In this document: piece by piece, positions 17,163-26,116 of the stretch
How positions within the stretch are numbered: the first letter of the stretch is position 1
Layout of the letters: each line of letters opens with the position of its first letter
DNA from: Nocardioides marmoriginsengisoli
Lineage (GTDB): Bacteria > Actinomycetota > Actinomycetes > Propionibacteriales > Nocardioidaceae
Reading direction: 5' to 3'
Assembly: GCF_003725695.1 (NCBI RefSeq)
Contig: NZ_RJSE01000007.1
Span: forward strand, 694,835-758,834
Length of the DNA: 64,000 bases
The notes under the pieces: model-generated
Seen by the model: the letters and a program-made list of their open reading frames with translations, nothing else
What the model was told of the DNA's origin: nothing
Databases searched by the model: none
Made by a program: the position numbers and the translations under genes

Positions 17163-18397
17163 TGGAGTTTGCCTACGACGCCCGCACCGAAGGCCTGCGG
17201 GAGAACCTGCTCGATTTCATGGCCGAGCACGTCTACCCCGCCGAGGCGGTGTTCCACGAGCAGCTTGCCGCGCAGCCGAACCCGTGGGCCTGGGACGCGG
17301 CGCCGGTGATGGGCGAGCTGCGCGCGGCTGCCCGGAGCCGAGGGCTGTGGAACCTCTTCCTGCCCGGTGAGGGCGGTGCCGGCCTGACGAACCTGCAGTA
17401 CGCGCCGCTGGCGGAGATCGCCGGCCGCAGCGTGCTGCTCGCGCCGCCGGCAATGAACTGCGCCGCCCCGGACACCGGGAACATGGAGGTGCTCTCGCTG
17501 TTCGCGACGCCGGCGCAGCGCGAGCAATGGCTGGAGCCGCTGCTGTCCGGCGAGATCCGCTCGGCGTTCGCGATGACCGAGCCGGACGTCGCCTCCTCCG
17601 ACGCCACCAACATCGGCACCTCGATCGTGCGCGACGGCGACGAGTACGTGGTCAACGGCCGCAAGTGGTGGATCACCGGGGCGATGAACCCGAACTGCAA
17701 GGTCCTGATCGTGATGGGCAAGACCGATCCGAGCGCCGACCGGCACCAGCAGCAGTCGATGATCCTGGTGCCGCGCGACGCCCCCGGCCTGGAGATCAAG
17801 CGCGGCATGCACGTCCTCGGGTACGACGACCACGACCACGGCGGCCACGCCGAGCTGGAGTTCCGCGATGTCCGGGTGCCGGCTGCGAACCTGATCGCCG
17901 GCGAGGGCGACGGCTTCGCGATCGCGCAGGCCCGCCTGGGCCCCGGCCGGATCCACCACTGCATGCGCTCGATCGGAGTCGCCGAGCGGGCCATCGAGCT
18001 GATGTGCGCCCGTGCCGAGGAGCGGGTCGCGTTCGGGAAGCCGATCGCCGATCAGGGCGTGGTGCGGACCTGGATCGCCGAGTCCCGGATCAAGGTCGAG
18101 CAGCTGCGGCTGCTCACCCTCAAGGCCGCCTGGCTGATGGACACGGTCGGCAACAAGGGTGCGCACACCGAGATCCAGGCGATCAAGATCGCGGCCCCGA
18201 AGACGGTGCAGTGGATCCTGGACAAGGCGATGCAGGTGCACGGTGCCGGCGGCCTCTCGCAGGACTTCCCGCTGGCCAACGCCTACGCGAGCATCCGCAC
18301 CCTGCGGCTCGCCGACGGGCCCGACGAGGTCCACCAGGACGCCCTGGCCAGGGCCGAGCTGCGCCGCCAGCGCGACGCGCGCGGGTCCGCCTCCTGA
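17162..18397 (+). CDS. Acyl-CoA dehydrogenase (ACAD10/11-like branch)
   Basis: This 411-residue FAD enzyme has the ACAD core: '[16 protein letters not shown]' for FAD/substrate binding, KWWITGA, and the C-terminal '[16 protein letters not shown]'. The position of the catalytic Glu of medium-chain ACAD falls in LADGPDEVH near residue 385, where this branch has Asp-Gly-Pro-Asp. It is last in the operon, directly behind the APH-like kinase, and is followed by a strong terminator hairpin. Confidence 0.93.
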   Translation: MEFAYDARTEGLRENLLDFMAEHVYPAEAVFHEQLAAQPNPWAWDAAPVMGELRAAARSRGLWNLFLPGEGGAGLTNLQYAPLAEIAGRSVLLAPPAMNCAAPDTGNMEVLSLFATPAQREQWLEPLLSGEIRSAFAMTEPDVASSDATNIGTSIVRDGDEYVVNGRKWWITGAMNPNCKVLIVMGKTDPSADRHQQQSMILVPRDAPGLEIKRGMHVLGYDDHDHGGHAELEFRDVRVPAANLIAGEGDGFAIAQARLGPGRIHHCMRSIGVAERAIELMCARAEERVAFGKPIADQGVVRTWIAESRIKVEQLRLLTLKAAWLMDTVGNKGAHTEIQAIKIAAPKTVQWILDKAMQVHGAGGLSQDFPLANAYASIRTLRLADGPDEVHQDALARAELRRQRDARGSAS

Positions 18398-18398
18398 C

Positions 18399-18441
18399 CG
18401 CGTACCGGCGCCCGGGGTCAACGGCAGGGCGCCGGTACGCG
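18399..18441 (+). terminator. Hairpin terminator after the acyl-CoA dehydrogenase gene
   Basis: A perfect 15-bp stem (18399-18413 with 18427-18441) with a 13-base loop begins two bases after the stop codon. There is no T-run, as is common in high-GC actinomycetes. Confidence 0.65.
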
Positions 18442-18468
18442 CACCATCGTGGAATCCGGGGTACCGAA

Positions 18469-18497
18469 ATGACACGAACCGGGGGATTGCCTACACT
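18469..18497 (+). promoter_or_regulatory. Promoter of the second tetR gene
   Basis: ATGACA (18469-18474) and TACACT (18492-18497) are 17 bases apart. The predicted start, near 18504, lies at the edge of the operator, so a bound repressor would block initiation: autoregulation. Confidence 0.65.
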
Positions 18498-18505
18498 CGG
18501 GCTGC

Positions 18506-18520
18506 AAGCAAGCGCTTAGT
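18506..18520 (+). promoter_or_regulatory. TetR operator, copy B (AAGCAAGCGCTTAGT)
   Basis: Identical to the other three copies. It begins eight bases after the -10 hexamer and ends just before the ribosome site GGGGAGGAGG of the tetR gene. Confidence 0.87.
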
Positions 18521-18541
18521 AGATGGGGAGGAGGCGGACCG

Positions 18542-19240
18542 ATGGCGACGAACGAGCTCGCTGAGGGCGGTGCCAAGCGGATGGCGTTCCAGCGCGAGCA
18601 CGAGCACGTCTCGCCGCGCGGCCTCTTCGACCAGGTCGAGCCCAAGGGCTCCCGCCGGTTCCTCACCGCCGCGGTGGTGGCGTTCTCCGGCCGCGGCTAC
18701 CACGCCACGACCACCCGCGACATCGCGACGCTGGCGGGGTCCAGCCCGGCCGGGATCTACACCTACTACGCCACCAAGGCCGACCTGCTCTACGAGATCT
18801 CGGTGATCGCGCACCAGTACATCCTCGACGAGACGATCGCCGCCGTCGCGGTGCACGAGGACCCGATCGGCCGGATCAGCGAGGTGGTCCGGCGCTCGGT
18901 GACCTACCACGCCGAGGAGCACGTGCTCGCCCGCGTGGTGAACACCGACTTCCGGGCGCTCGACGTCCCGCGCCTGGCGGCGATCCTGAAGATGCGCCGG
19001 CAGATCAGCACGATCGTCCGCGACGAGGTCGCCCGCGGTGTCGAGCTCGGCGTCTTCGACGTCAACCACATCGAGGGCGCGACGATCGCGATCCTGCGGC
19101 TGCTCGACGTGGCGCCCTGGTACAACGAGCGCGGCCCGATGTCGCCCGCCGAGCTGGCCGAGGTCTACGTCGCGCTGATCCTGAAGATGGTCGGGGCCTC
19201 ACACCAGGGCGGCGATCGAGATGCCGCCGTCAACGGGTAG
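18542..19240 (+). CDS. TetR family regulator, paralogue of the one at 13048
   Basis: The 232-residue protein has helix-turn-helix 'TTTRDIATLAGSSPAGIYTY' near residues 60-80. This nearly repeats that of the neighbouring TetR protein; a roughly 30-residue N-terminal extension precedes it. A strong GGAGGAGG site and an operator in its own leader indicate autoregulation. The final 42 bases overlap the convergent SDR gene. Together with the other TetR it probably governs the four 15-base operators in this window. Confidence 0.92.
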   Translation: MATNELAEGGAKRMAFQREHEHVSPRGLFDQVEPKGSRRFLTAAVVAFSGRGYHATTTRDIATLAGSSPAGIYTYYATKADLLYEISVIAHQYILDETIAAVAVHEDPIGRISEVVRRSVTYHAEEHVLARVVNTDFRALDVPRLAAILKMRRQISTIVRDEVARGVELGVFDVNHIEGATIAILRLLDVAPWYNERGPMSPAELAEVYVALILKMVGASHQGGDRDAAVNG

Positions 19241-19972
19241 CACCACACCGGTCAGGTACGCCGAGGCCGGCGCGGCCAGGTAGACGACCGCACCGGCGAT
19301 GTCGTCGTCGCGGCCGATCCGGCCCAGCGGCGCGGCCTTCTCGAAGGAGGCCTGGTCCTCGTCCAGGGTCGCCGCCATCATCTTCGAGGCGAACGGTCCA
19401 GGGGCGATCGCGTTCACGGTCAGGTGCGGGCCGAGCTCGACCGCCAGGGTGCGGGTCAGGTGGTGCAGGCCTGCCTTGGCCGCCGAGTAGGAGAAGTTCG
19501 GCAGCGACGGGACCCGGAGCCCGTCGATCGAGCCGATGTTGATCACCCGGGCCGGAGCGTCGGGGGTGGCGTGCCGGCCGAGCAGCCCGGCGAGCTCCTG
19601 GGTCAGGTAGAACGGGGCCTTGAGGTTCAGGTCCACGACCTTGTCCCAGGCCGATGCCGGGAACTCCGCGAACGGCGCCCCCCAGACCGCACCGGCGTTG
19701 TTGACCAGCACGTCCAGCCGGTCGGTGCGCTCGGCGACCTCCGCGGCGAGCCCGACGCAGCCCTCGTGGGTGGACAGGTCGGCGGCCATCGCCTCGATGG
19801 GACCGAGGTGACCGAGCTCGGCCGCGGTCTCCTCGCAGTCGGCGAGCTTGCGCGACGCGATCAGCACCCGGGCCCCCGCGTCGAGCAGTCCGCGGGCGGC
19901 CATCCGGCCGATGCCGCGTCCGCCTCCGGTGACGAGCGCGGTGCGGCCGGTGAGGTCGAAGAGGGGGTTCAT
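19199..19972 (-). CDS. SDR family oxidoreductase
   Basis: The 257-residue classical SDR has 'ALVTGGGRGIGRMAARGLL' near residue 14, NNAG in 'LVNNAGAVWG', and the catalytic Ser in INIGS with YSAAK. It starts at ATG 19972 after GAAAGG, 19 bases downstream of the ferredoxin oxidoreductase stop, so the two are probably co-transcribed. The C-terminal codons overlap the opposite tetR gene. Confidence 0.9.
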   Translation of the reverse strand: MNPLFDLTGRTALVTGGGRGIGRMAARGLLDAGARVLIASRKLADCEETAAELGHLGPIEAMAADLSTHEGCVGLAAEVAERTDRLDVLVNNAGAVWGAPFAEFPASAWDKVVDLNLKAPFYLTQELAGLLGRHATPDAPARVINIGSIDGLRVPSLPNFSYSAAKAGLHHLTRTLAVELGPHLTVNAIAPGPFASKMMAATLDEDQASFEKAAPLGRIGRDDDIAGAVVYLAAPASAYLTGVVLPVDGGISIAALV

Positions 19973-19991
19973 CAGGTGCCTTTCGGTCGAG

Positions 19992-22900
19992 TCAGGATGC
20001 GGCGGTGCGGGCCGGCGGCTGGAGGAAGGAGGAACGGAGCTCGGCGAGCCGCTCGTGGTAGCGCTCGATGTTGCGCTCCTTGATCTCCTCGTAGCCGCGG
20101 ACCAGGTCGGGCAGCTCCGCGATCTCCACGGCGAGTGCGTGGTTCTCGGCGGTGATCGCGCCGGCGAGCTCGGCGATCAAGGCGTCGTACTCGGTGACCA
20201 GGGCGCGCTCGGCCCGGCGCACCCGAGCGAGGCCGAAGACGTCGAACGGGGTGCCGCGCAGACCGCGGAGGGCGTAGAGCACGGTGAAGACGATCCGGAA
20301 CCAAGGGCCCAGGGTCAGCTTCTTCTTCATCCCCAGGGCGCGCAGCACCGGCGGGTGCAGCCGGTACGACGCCTTGTATCCGGGACCGAACTGGGCCTCG
20401 AGCGCGTGCCGGAGAGCCGGGTCCACGGAGAGCCGGGCGACCTCGTACTCGTCCTTGTAGGCCATCAGCTTGTGCAGGTGCTGCGCGGTCGCCAGCGCGA
20501 ACTCCTCCGATCCGGGGACGGCGCTCTCCTCGGCGGCGCGGGCGCGTTCGACCAGGGCCGCGTACCGCTCGGCGTACCGGACGTTCTGGTAGGCGATCAG
20601 GTCGTCGACCCGGCGTACCACGAGTGCGGCCAGCGCACCGTCGGCGGCGGCCTGGACGGAGCCGGCGATCCGGACTGCCTCGGCGCTCGGCTCGGCGGGA
20701 GCGTCGTCGGACGCGGTCAGCGCCGCCAGGTCGGCCAGCAGCGCCGCCGGGTCGGCGGCGAACTGCCGGCCGCGGCGGAACGCCTGCACGTTGCGGGGCA
20801 CCTGGACCCCGTTCAGGCTGATCGCCTCCTCGATCCGGGCGGCCTCCAGCGGCAGCGCACCGGCCTGGAAGGCGACGCCGACCAGGAACACGTTGGCGAA
20901 CTGGTCGTCGTCGAAGAGGTCCTTGGTCAGCTGGCGGGCGTCGATGTAGCGGCTCGCCTCGTCGCGGACGCGGGCCTGGATGCGGCCGGCGGTCTCGGCC
21001 GGCTCGGGGAACGCGACCGCGGTGTCGGTGACCATCGCGCCGGTGGGGACCTCGGCGGTCGAGACGACGGCGACGGTCCGCTCCGGCGAGGCCACCGAGA
21101 GGTACGTGTCGGTGGCCGCGACGAGCACGTCGCAGCCGAGGTAGAGGTCGGCCTCGCCGCGGGCGATCTTGTTCGACCGGGCCACCGGCCGGGTGGAGAT
21201 CTTCACGTCGGAGACCACGGCGCCGCCCTTCTGGGCCAGGCCGGTCTGGTCGAGGGTCCGCACGTAGCGGCCGGAGTTCGAGGCCGCGGTGGCGATGATC
21301 TGGGAGACGGTGACCACGCCGGTGCCGCCGATCCCGGTGATCCGGAGGCCGAACTGGTCGGCCGGCACCACCAGCTCGGGGTCGGGGAGCATGCCGTCGT
21401 CGAGGTCGGCAACCGTCGACCGCGGGGTGGCCCGGTTCCCGGACGCCGCCGGGACCACGGTCAGGAACGACGGGCAGTCGCCGTCCAGGCAGGAGTAGTC
21501 CTTGTTGCAGGAGGCCTGGTGGATCGCGGTCTTGCGGCCGTACTCGGTGCCGACCGGCTGCACGGACAGGCAGTTCGACTTCGAGCCGCAGTCGCCGCAG
21601 CCCTCGCAGACGCGCTCGTTGATGAAGGCACGCTCGACGGGCTCGACGACCAGCTTGCGCTTGCGCTTGCGGCGCAGCTCGGTCGCGCACTCCTGGTCGT
21701 GGATCAGCACGGTCACGCCCGGGACCTTCGCGAGCTCCTGCTGGGTCTCGATCAGCCGGTCGCGGTGCCGGACCTCGACGCCGCCGGGCAGCCGGATCTT
21801 CCGGTAGCGGTGCGGCTCCTCGGTGGTGATCACGATCCGGGCGACACCCTCGGCGAGCAGCTCGGAGACGATCTCGGGCACGGTCATCGCGCCGACGGCG
21901 TCCTGGCCGCCGGTCATCGCGACCGCGGAGTTGTAGAGGATCTTGTAGGTGATGTTCACCTGGCCGGCGAGTGCGGCCCGGATGGCCAGGCTGCCGGAGT
22001 GGTGGAAGGTGCCGTCGCCCATGTTCTGCAGCAGGTGCGGCGCCTCGACGAACGGCGACATCCCGATCCAGGGCCCGCCCTCGCCGCCCATCTGGGAGAG
22101 GCCGATCACCTCGCCGACCCGGTCGCTGGGCATCAGCGCCGCCATCCCGGAGCAGCCGATGCCGGCACCGACGAGCGAGCCGTCGGGGGCTCGGGTCGAC
22201 CGGTTGTGCGGGCAGCCGGAGCAGAAGTACGGGGTGCGGGCGAGCAGCGGGAGGGCGATCGTCGTGGGTCGTGGCCGGGCCGTCCCCGCCTCGGCGGGAG
22301 CCGGCAGGGCGACGTGCTCGCTGAGCCGGCGCCGGAGCGCGTCGGTGATCTGCTCGGGGTCGAGGTCGGCGTCGGAGCGGAGCAGCGGCAACCGGTTCAT
22401 CGTGGTCTTGCCGGACACCGCGGGTGCGTCCGGGCGGCCGTACAGGATGTCCTTGATCCCGCTCTCGACGAAGGAGCGCTTCTCCTCGACCACGACGATC
22501 TCGTCCAGGCCGTCGGCGAACGCGATGATCTCCTCGGCGTCGAGCGGGAAGACCACCCCGAGCCGGAGCAGCCTGATCCCGCGGGCCTCCAGCTCCTCCT
22601 CGGAGAGGCCGAGCCGGGCGAGCGCCTGACGGACGTCGAGGTAGCTGGCGCCGGCGGTGACGATCCCGACCCGGGCTTCACCGGTGGCGCCGTAGGTGCG
22701 GTTGAGGCCGTTGGCGACGGCGTACCGGGCGGCGAGGACGAGGCGCTTGGTCGCCAGGCTGTTCTCCAGCTCCGACAGCGTCGGCTGCAGGAACTGCGCC
22801 GAGACCTCGTGCACGTAGGGGAAGCCGGCGACCTTGTTGTCCGGGATCACCGGGGTGACCAGGTCGGGGGCCACCTCCGTGGTGGCCGAGCCGTCGGCGA

Positions 22901-23528
22901 CGTTGGTGGCGATCTTCAGGCCGACGTACAGGCCGCTGAACCGGGACATCGCCAGGCCGTGCACGCCGAGGAACAGGATGTCCTGCGGATCCGCCGGGCT
23001 GAGCACCGGCAGGCCCAGCTCGGCCATCGCGATCTCCGAGCTGCTGGGCACCGTGGAGGACTTGGCGGTCGAGTCGTCGCCGACCAGGACCAGGGCACCG
23101 CCCTCGGGGTGCGCGCCGCCGAGGTTGGCGTGCCGGATCGCGTCCGAGGCCCGGTCCAGGCCCGGAGCCTTCCCGTACCAGATCCCGATCACGCCGTCCT
23201 GCTTGGCGGTCGGCTGAGCGCCGGCCAGCTGGCTGCCCTGGACGGCGTTGGCCGCCAGCTCCTCGTTCAGGCCGGGCATGAAGACGACGCCGTACTCGTC
23301 GAGCAGCGCCTGCTGCCGGCCGAGCTCGAGGTCGTAGCCGGCCAGCGGCGATCCCTCGTAGCCGCTGATGAAGCAGGCGGTGTCCCGGCCGGCCGCGAGG
23401 TCGTGGCGGCGCAGGTCCAGGGGGAGTCGGACCAGCGCCTGCATCCCGGAGAGGTACACCGTGCCGCGCTCGACCGTGTAGCGCTCGACCAGCGGCCTCG
23501 CAGCGGTGTCGACGGGTGCCTGAGTCAT
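19992..23528 (-). CDS. Indolepyruvate ferredoxin oxidoreductase family protein (fused alpha/beta/gamma)
   Basis: This 1178-residue fused 2-oxoacid:ferredoxin oxidoreductase has an N-terminal ThDP/pyrimidine part. The segment FCSGCPHN near residue 435 is followed by ThDP-binding 'GCSGMAALM'; ferredoxin-like cysteines (CEGCGDCG and further Cys through CLDGDC) lie near 640-690. The gamma domain begins 'ITGIGGTGVVTVSQ' near 730, and a C-terminal helical domain (DUF6537-like) ends the protein. It oxidatively decarboxylates aryl or branched 2-oxo acids to acyl-CoA, reducing ferredoxin. Start ATG 23528 follows GGAGGA. It is divergent from pucR. Confidence 0.93.
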   Translation of the reverse strand: MTQAPVDTAARPLVERYTVERGTVYLSGMQALVRLPLDLRRHDLAAGRDTACFISGYEGSPLAGYDLELGRQQALLDEYGVVFMPGLNEELAANAVQGSQLAGAQPTAKQDGVIGIWYGKAPGLDRASDAIRHANLGGAHPEGGALVLVGDDSTAKSSTVPSSSEIAMAELGLPVLSPADPQDILFLGVHGLAMSRFSGLYVGLKIATNVADGSATTEVAPDLVTPVIPDNKVAGFPYVHEVSAQFLQPTLSELENSLATKRLVLAARYAVANGLNRTYGATGEARVGIVTAGASYLDVRQALARLGLSEEELEARGIRLLRLGVVFPLDAEEIIAFADGLDEIVVVEEKRSFVESGIKDILYGRPDAPAVSGKTTMNRLPLLRSDADLDPEQITDALRRRLSEHVALPAPAEAGTARPRPTTIALPLLARTPYFCSGCPHNRSTRAPDGSLVGAGIGCSGMAALMPSDRVGEVIGLSQMGGEGGPWIGMSPFVEAPHLLQNMGDGTFHHSGSLAIRAALAGQVNITYKILYNSAVAMTGGQDAVGAMTVPEIVSELLAEGVARIVITTEEPHRYRKIRLPGGVEVRHRDRLIETQQELAKVPGVTVLIHDQECATELRRKRKRKLVVEPVERAFINERVCEGCGDCGSKSNCLSVQPVGTEYGRKTAIHQASCNKDYSCLDGDCPSFLTVVPAASGNRATPRSTVADLDDGMLPDPELVVPADQFGLRITGIGGTGVVTVSQIIATAASNSGRYVRTLDQTGLAQKGGAVVSDVKISTRPVARSNKIARGEADLYLGCDVLVAATDTYLSVASPERTVAVVSTAEVPTGAMVTDTAVAFPEPAETAGRIQARVRDEASRYIDARQLTKDLFDDDQFANVFLVGVAFQAGALPLEAARIEEAISLNGVQVPRNVQAFRRGRQFAADPAALLADLAALTASDDAPAEPSAEAVRIAGSVQAAADGALAALVVRRVDDLIAYQNVRYAERYAALVERARAAEESAVPGSEEFALATAQHLHKLMAYKDEYEVARLSVDPALRHALEAQFGPGYKASYRLHPPVLRALGMKKKLTLGPWFRIVFTVLYALRGLRGTPFDVFGLARVRRAERALVTEYDALIAELAGAITAENHALAVEIAELPDLVRGYEEIKERNIERYHERLAELRSSFLQPPARTAAS

Positions 23529-23578
23529 GCTTCCTCCGGGTCAAATCGGGACAGAACGGGGGGTCTTTTCATTCAATC

Positions 23579-23615
23579 CCGTGGACTCGACGATTGTCTG
23601 CTGTCAGATCCACGG
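23579..23615. promoter_or_regulatory. Inverted repeat in the ferredoxin oxidoreductase/pucR divergent region
   Basis: CCGTGGA (23579-23585) and TCCACGG (23609-23615) form a 7-bp dyad with a 23-base spacer in the 154-base divergent intergenic region. It may be a binding site for the PucR protein or only chance. Confidence 0.35.
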
Positions 23616-23682
23616 TTTCCCTGGCGCACGGGCGGAATCTCTTGTTGAATCCACAAAGAGCGTCCGAAATGAGGAGATCGTC

Positions 23683-24828
23683 ATGGCGAAGAGTGCGGGT
23701 CGGGAAGCGATCGTCGAGGTGCTGCAGCAGCTGCTCGACGACATGCCGGTGCTGGCGAGGGGGGTCGTGCGGGAGATCCGAGCGCAGGTCCAGGAGTACG
23801 ACCGGGTCCCCCTCGGTGACCATGCCGACCACGTGCTCGAGCAGCAGGAGCGGATCGTCCGAGCCCTGATCGAAGGCCGCGGACTGGACGCCGAGGACCT
23901 CCGCCGGGCGGCCGCCCTGGGCCGGGTCCGGGCGGCTCAGGGAGTCAGCGTCGAGGGGGTGATCAGCGCCTACCACGTGGGCAACCGGGAGCTCTGGAAG
24001 CTGATCGACGAGCACGCCGACCGCGGGCGCGAGTTCCTCCCCGAGCTGGCCTCGATGATGTGGGAGGCGATCCACCACACGTCGACCGAGATCGCCGCCG
24101 CGCACTCGCTGGTGGCCCGTGCCCGGCACACCCAGAGCCTCACCATGCGGCACCGGTTCATGGAGCTCCTCGACCGCGCGGACGACGATCCGGAGATCCT
24201 CGAGATCGCCGCCGGACTCGGGTTCGATCCGGACGGACCCTTCCTCGCGGCGTGCATCGATGCAGGTGAGACGCCTGTTGGCGTCGCGGAGTCGGTCCAC
24301 GAGGAGCTGGAGTACCTCGACGGCGTCTCGTTCGCGGTGCAGCAGGGAGCGCTCCTGCTGGTGCTCGCCCAGGGCCCGGACGCGGCGGCCCTGACCGAGC
24401 TGGCCGAGGCTCTCCGGCCGACTCCGCGGACCGGTGTCGGGTTGCGTCGGACGGGTCTCGCCGGCGCCCGGGAGAGCATCCGGGACGCGGTCGAGGCGTT
24501 GGCCGGGACCGACGTCGCGCACCCGGTCGCGGGCTTCGCCGACAGCTGGTGGCTGGCCTGCGTCGCGGCCCAGGCGAGCCGGCTGGAACCGGTGCTCGGA
24601 ACGGCCCGCGAGGTGGTCGCCGACAACCCGCACCTGGTGGCCGCGGTGCGGGCCTTCGCCGACGCCGGGTTCTCGGTGGCGGCCGCCGCGAAGGAGCTGC
24701 ACGTGCACGCCAACAGCGTCGCCTACCGGCTCGACCGATGGGACCAGCTGACCGGTTGGAACCCGCGGACGTTCACCGGTCTAGTGCACTCGCTCGCCGC
24801 CTGCACGGCTGTTCAGGCGCCCGAATGA
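23683..24828 (+). CDS. PucR family transcriptional regulator
   Basis: The 381-residue regulator starts at ATG 23683, six bases after GAGGAG; the frame is open upstream but not protein-like. The N-terminal and middle parts form a helical sensor region (RsbRD/GGDEF-like fold in this family). The C-terminal HTH_30 is 'FADAGFSVAAAAKELHVHAN' followed by SVAYRLDRW. PucR-type proteins activate purine, amine and aromatic catabolic operons. It sits directly before the amine-oxidase/Liv operon, its likeliest target. Confidence 0.9.
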   Translation: MAKSAGREAIVEVLQQLLDDMPVLARGVVREIRAQVQEYDRVPLGDHADHVLEQQERIVRALIEGRGLDAEDLRRAAALGRVRAAQGVSVEGVISAYHVGNRELWKLIDEHADRGREFLPELASMMWEAIHHTSTEIAAAHSLVARARHTQSLTMRHRFMELLDRADDDPEILEIAAGLGFDPDGPFLAACIDAGETPVGVAESVHEELEYLDGVSFAVQQGALLLVLAQGPDAAALTELAEALRPTPRTGVGLRRTGLAGARESIRDAVEALAGTDVAHPVAGFADSWWLACVAAQASRLEPVLGTAREVVADNPHLVAAVRAFADAGFSVAAAAKELHVHANSVAYRLDRWDQLTGWNPRTFTGLVHSLAACTAVQAPE

Positions 24829-24854
24829 ATTGATCGGGCCGTAACACAATCGCA

Positions 24855-24869
24855 ACTAAGCGCTTGCTT
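24855..24869 (-). promoter_or_regulatory. TetR operator, copy C (ACTAAGCGCTTGCTT)
   Basis: This is the reverse complement of copies A and B, 27 bases after the pucR stop and upstream of the amine-oxidase-like gene. A TAAAAT hexamer (24879-24884) just downstream may be the -10 element, which would put the operator in the -35/spacer region. Confidence 0.83.
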
Positions 24870-24873
24870 GCCA

Positions 24874-24899
24874 GTGACTAAAATCCGTGCCATAGTCAC
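24874..24899. promoter_or_regulatory. Second dyad upstream of the FAD amine-oxidase-like gene
   Basis: GTGACTA (24874-24880) and TAGTCAC (24893-24899) form a 7-bp inverted repeat spaced by 12 bases. It is adjacent to the TetR operator and overlaps the candidate -10 TAAAAT. This may be the PucR site. Confidence 0.45.
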
Positions 24900-24949
24900 G
24901 CTCACTGTGATGGCAGTCACAGGGGATCCGAGAGGTGGTCGAGCAAGAG

Positions 24950-26107
24950 ATGTCCCAGGAGATGTCGCAGTACGACGTGATCGTGATCGGTGGCGGAATC
25001 GCCGGTGTCTCGATCGGCTACGAGTTGTCGAAGAGCAGCAGGGTCTGCCTGCTCGAGATGGAGTCGACACTCGCGTTCCACACCACGGGCCGGTCGGCCG
25101 CGACGTTCCTCGAGACGTACGGCGGACCGGAGATCAGGGCGCTGACGACCGGCAGCCGCGCCTTCCTGGAGAACCCGCCGGAGTACTTCGAGTCGGAGCT
25201 GATGACGCCCCGCCCGCTGCTCCAGTTCGCGAAGCAGGGCCGCGGTGCGGTGATCGAGCAGCTGCACGCCGACGTGCTGCCGCTGGTCCCGGACGCCGAG
25301 CTGCTCACCCCCGACCAGGTCGCCGAGATCTTCCCGCTGGTCGCACCGGGCTACGTCGAGCGCGGCATGTACGAGCCGGGAGCGATGGAGCTCGACGTGG
25401 CCGGCCTGCACCAGGGCTACGTCCGCGGCCTGCGTGCCCACGGCGGCGACATCGTCAAGAGCGCCCCGGTCGTCGGCCTGACCCGCGGACCGGAGAGCTG
25501 GACCGTCGAGACCGCTGACGGCGAGCGCCGCTCGGCGGCCACCATCGTCAACGCGGCCGGCGCCTGGGGCGACGTCGTCGGCGAGCTCGCCGGCGCGAAG
25601 CCGCTCGGCCTGATGCCGTTGCGCCGCAGCATCTTCATGGTGCGGTCGCCGCAGGGTGCGGACAGCAAGGACCTGCCGATCTTCGGTGACATCGACCAGA
25701 GCTTCTACGTCAAGCCCGAGGGCGAGCAGTTCCTCTGCTCACCGGCCGACGAGACGCCGTGCCCGCCGAGCGACGCCAAGGCCGACGAGCTCGAGATCGC
25801 CCGGGCGATCGACGAGATCAACGCGGCCACCAGCATCGGCGTGCGCAGCATCAGCACCTCCTGGGCCGGTCTGCGCACCTTCGTCCCGGACCGCAACTTC
25901 GTGGTGGGCCCGGACCCCGAGGTCCCCGGCTTCCACTGGTTCGTCGGTCAGGGCGGCTACGGCATCCAGACCGCGCCCGCCGCGGCGATGGCCGGTGCCG
26001 CGCTGGTCCGGGGCGAGGGGCTCCCGGCCGACCTGATCAGCCGCGGCCTCGAAGCCGCCCGCCTGGCCCCGCACCGTCCGGGCATGTCCGACGCAGCCGA
26101 CCACTAG
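24950..26107 (+). CDS. FAD-dependent oxidoreductase, DAO/glycine oxidase-like
   Basis: The 385-residue flavoprotein has the ADP-binding motif 'YDVIVIGGGIAGVSIGYELS' at the N-terminus, a TTGRSAA segment and a C-terminal 'WFVGQGGYGIQTAPAAAMAG' FAD motif. It resembles D-amino acid, glycine or sarcosine oxidases and dehydrogenases that oxidise C-N bonds. The start is uncertain among GTG 24935, ATG 24950 and ATG 24962; 24950 keeps AGAGGT upstream. It heads the Liv operon and is nine bases from livH, suggesting the imported compound is an amine or amino acid. Confidence 0.87.
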   Translation: MSQEMSQYDVIVIGGGIAGVSIGYELSKSSRVCLLEMESTLAFHTTGRSAATFLETYGGPEIRALTTGSRAFLENPPEYFESELMTPRPLLQFAKQGRGAVIEQLHADVLPLVPDAELLTPDQVAEIFPLVAPGYVERGMYEPGAMELDVAGLHQGYVRGLRAHGGDIVKSAPVVGLTRGPESWTVETADGERRSAATIVNAAGAWGDVVGELAGAKPLGLMPLRRSIFMVRSPQGADSKDLPIFGDIDQSFYVKPEGEQFLCSPADETPCPPSDAKADELEIARAIDEINAATSIGVRSISTSWAGLRTFVPDRNFVVGPDPEVPGFHWFVGQGGYGIQTAPAAAMAGAALVRGEGLPADLISRGLEAARLAPHRPGMSDAADH

Positions 26108-26116
26108 GGAGCGACC

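Noticed and set aside
19848..23648. 1266-codon open frame on the + strand opposite the ferredoxin oxidoreductase
   Set aside because: It is a GC-rich antisense shadow; the translation is low-complexity Gly/Arg/Asp/Val with no domain, while the minus-strand frame has clear ThDP and Fe-S motifs.
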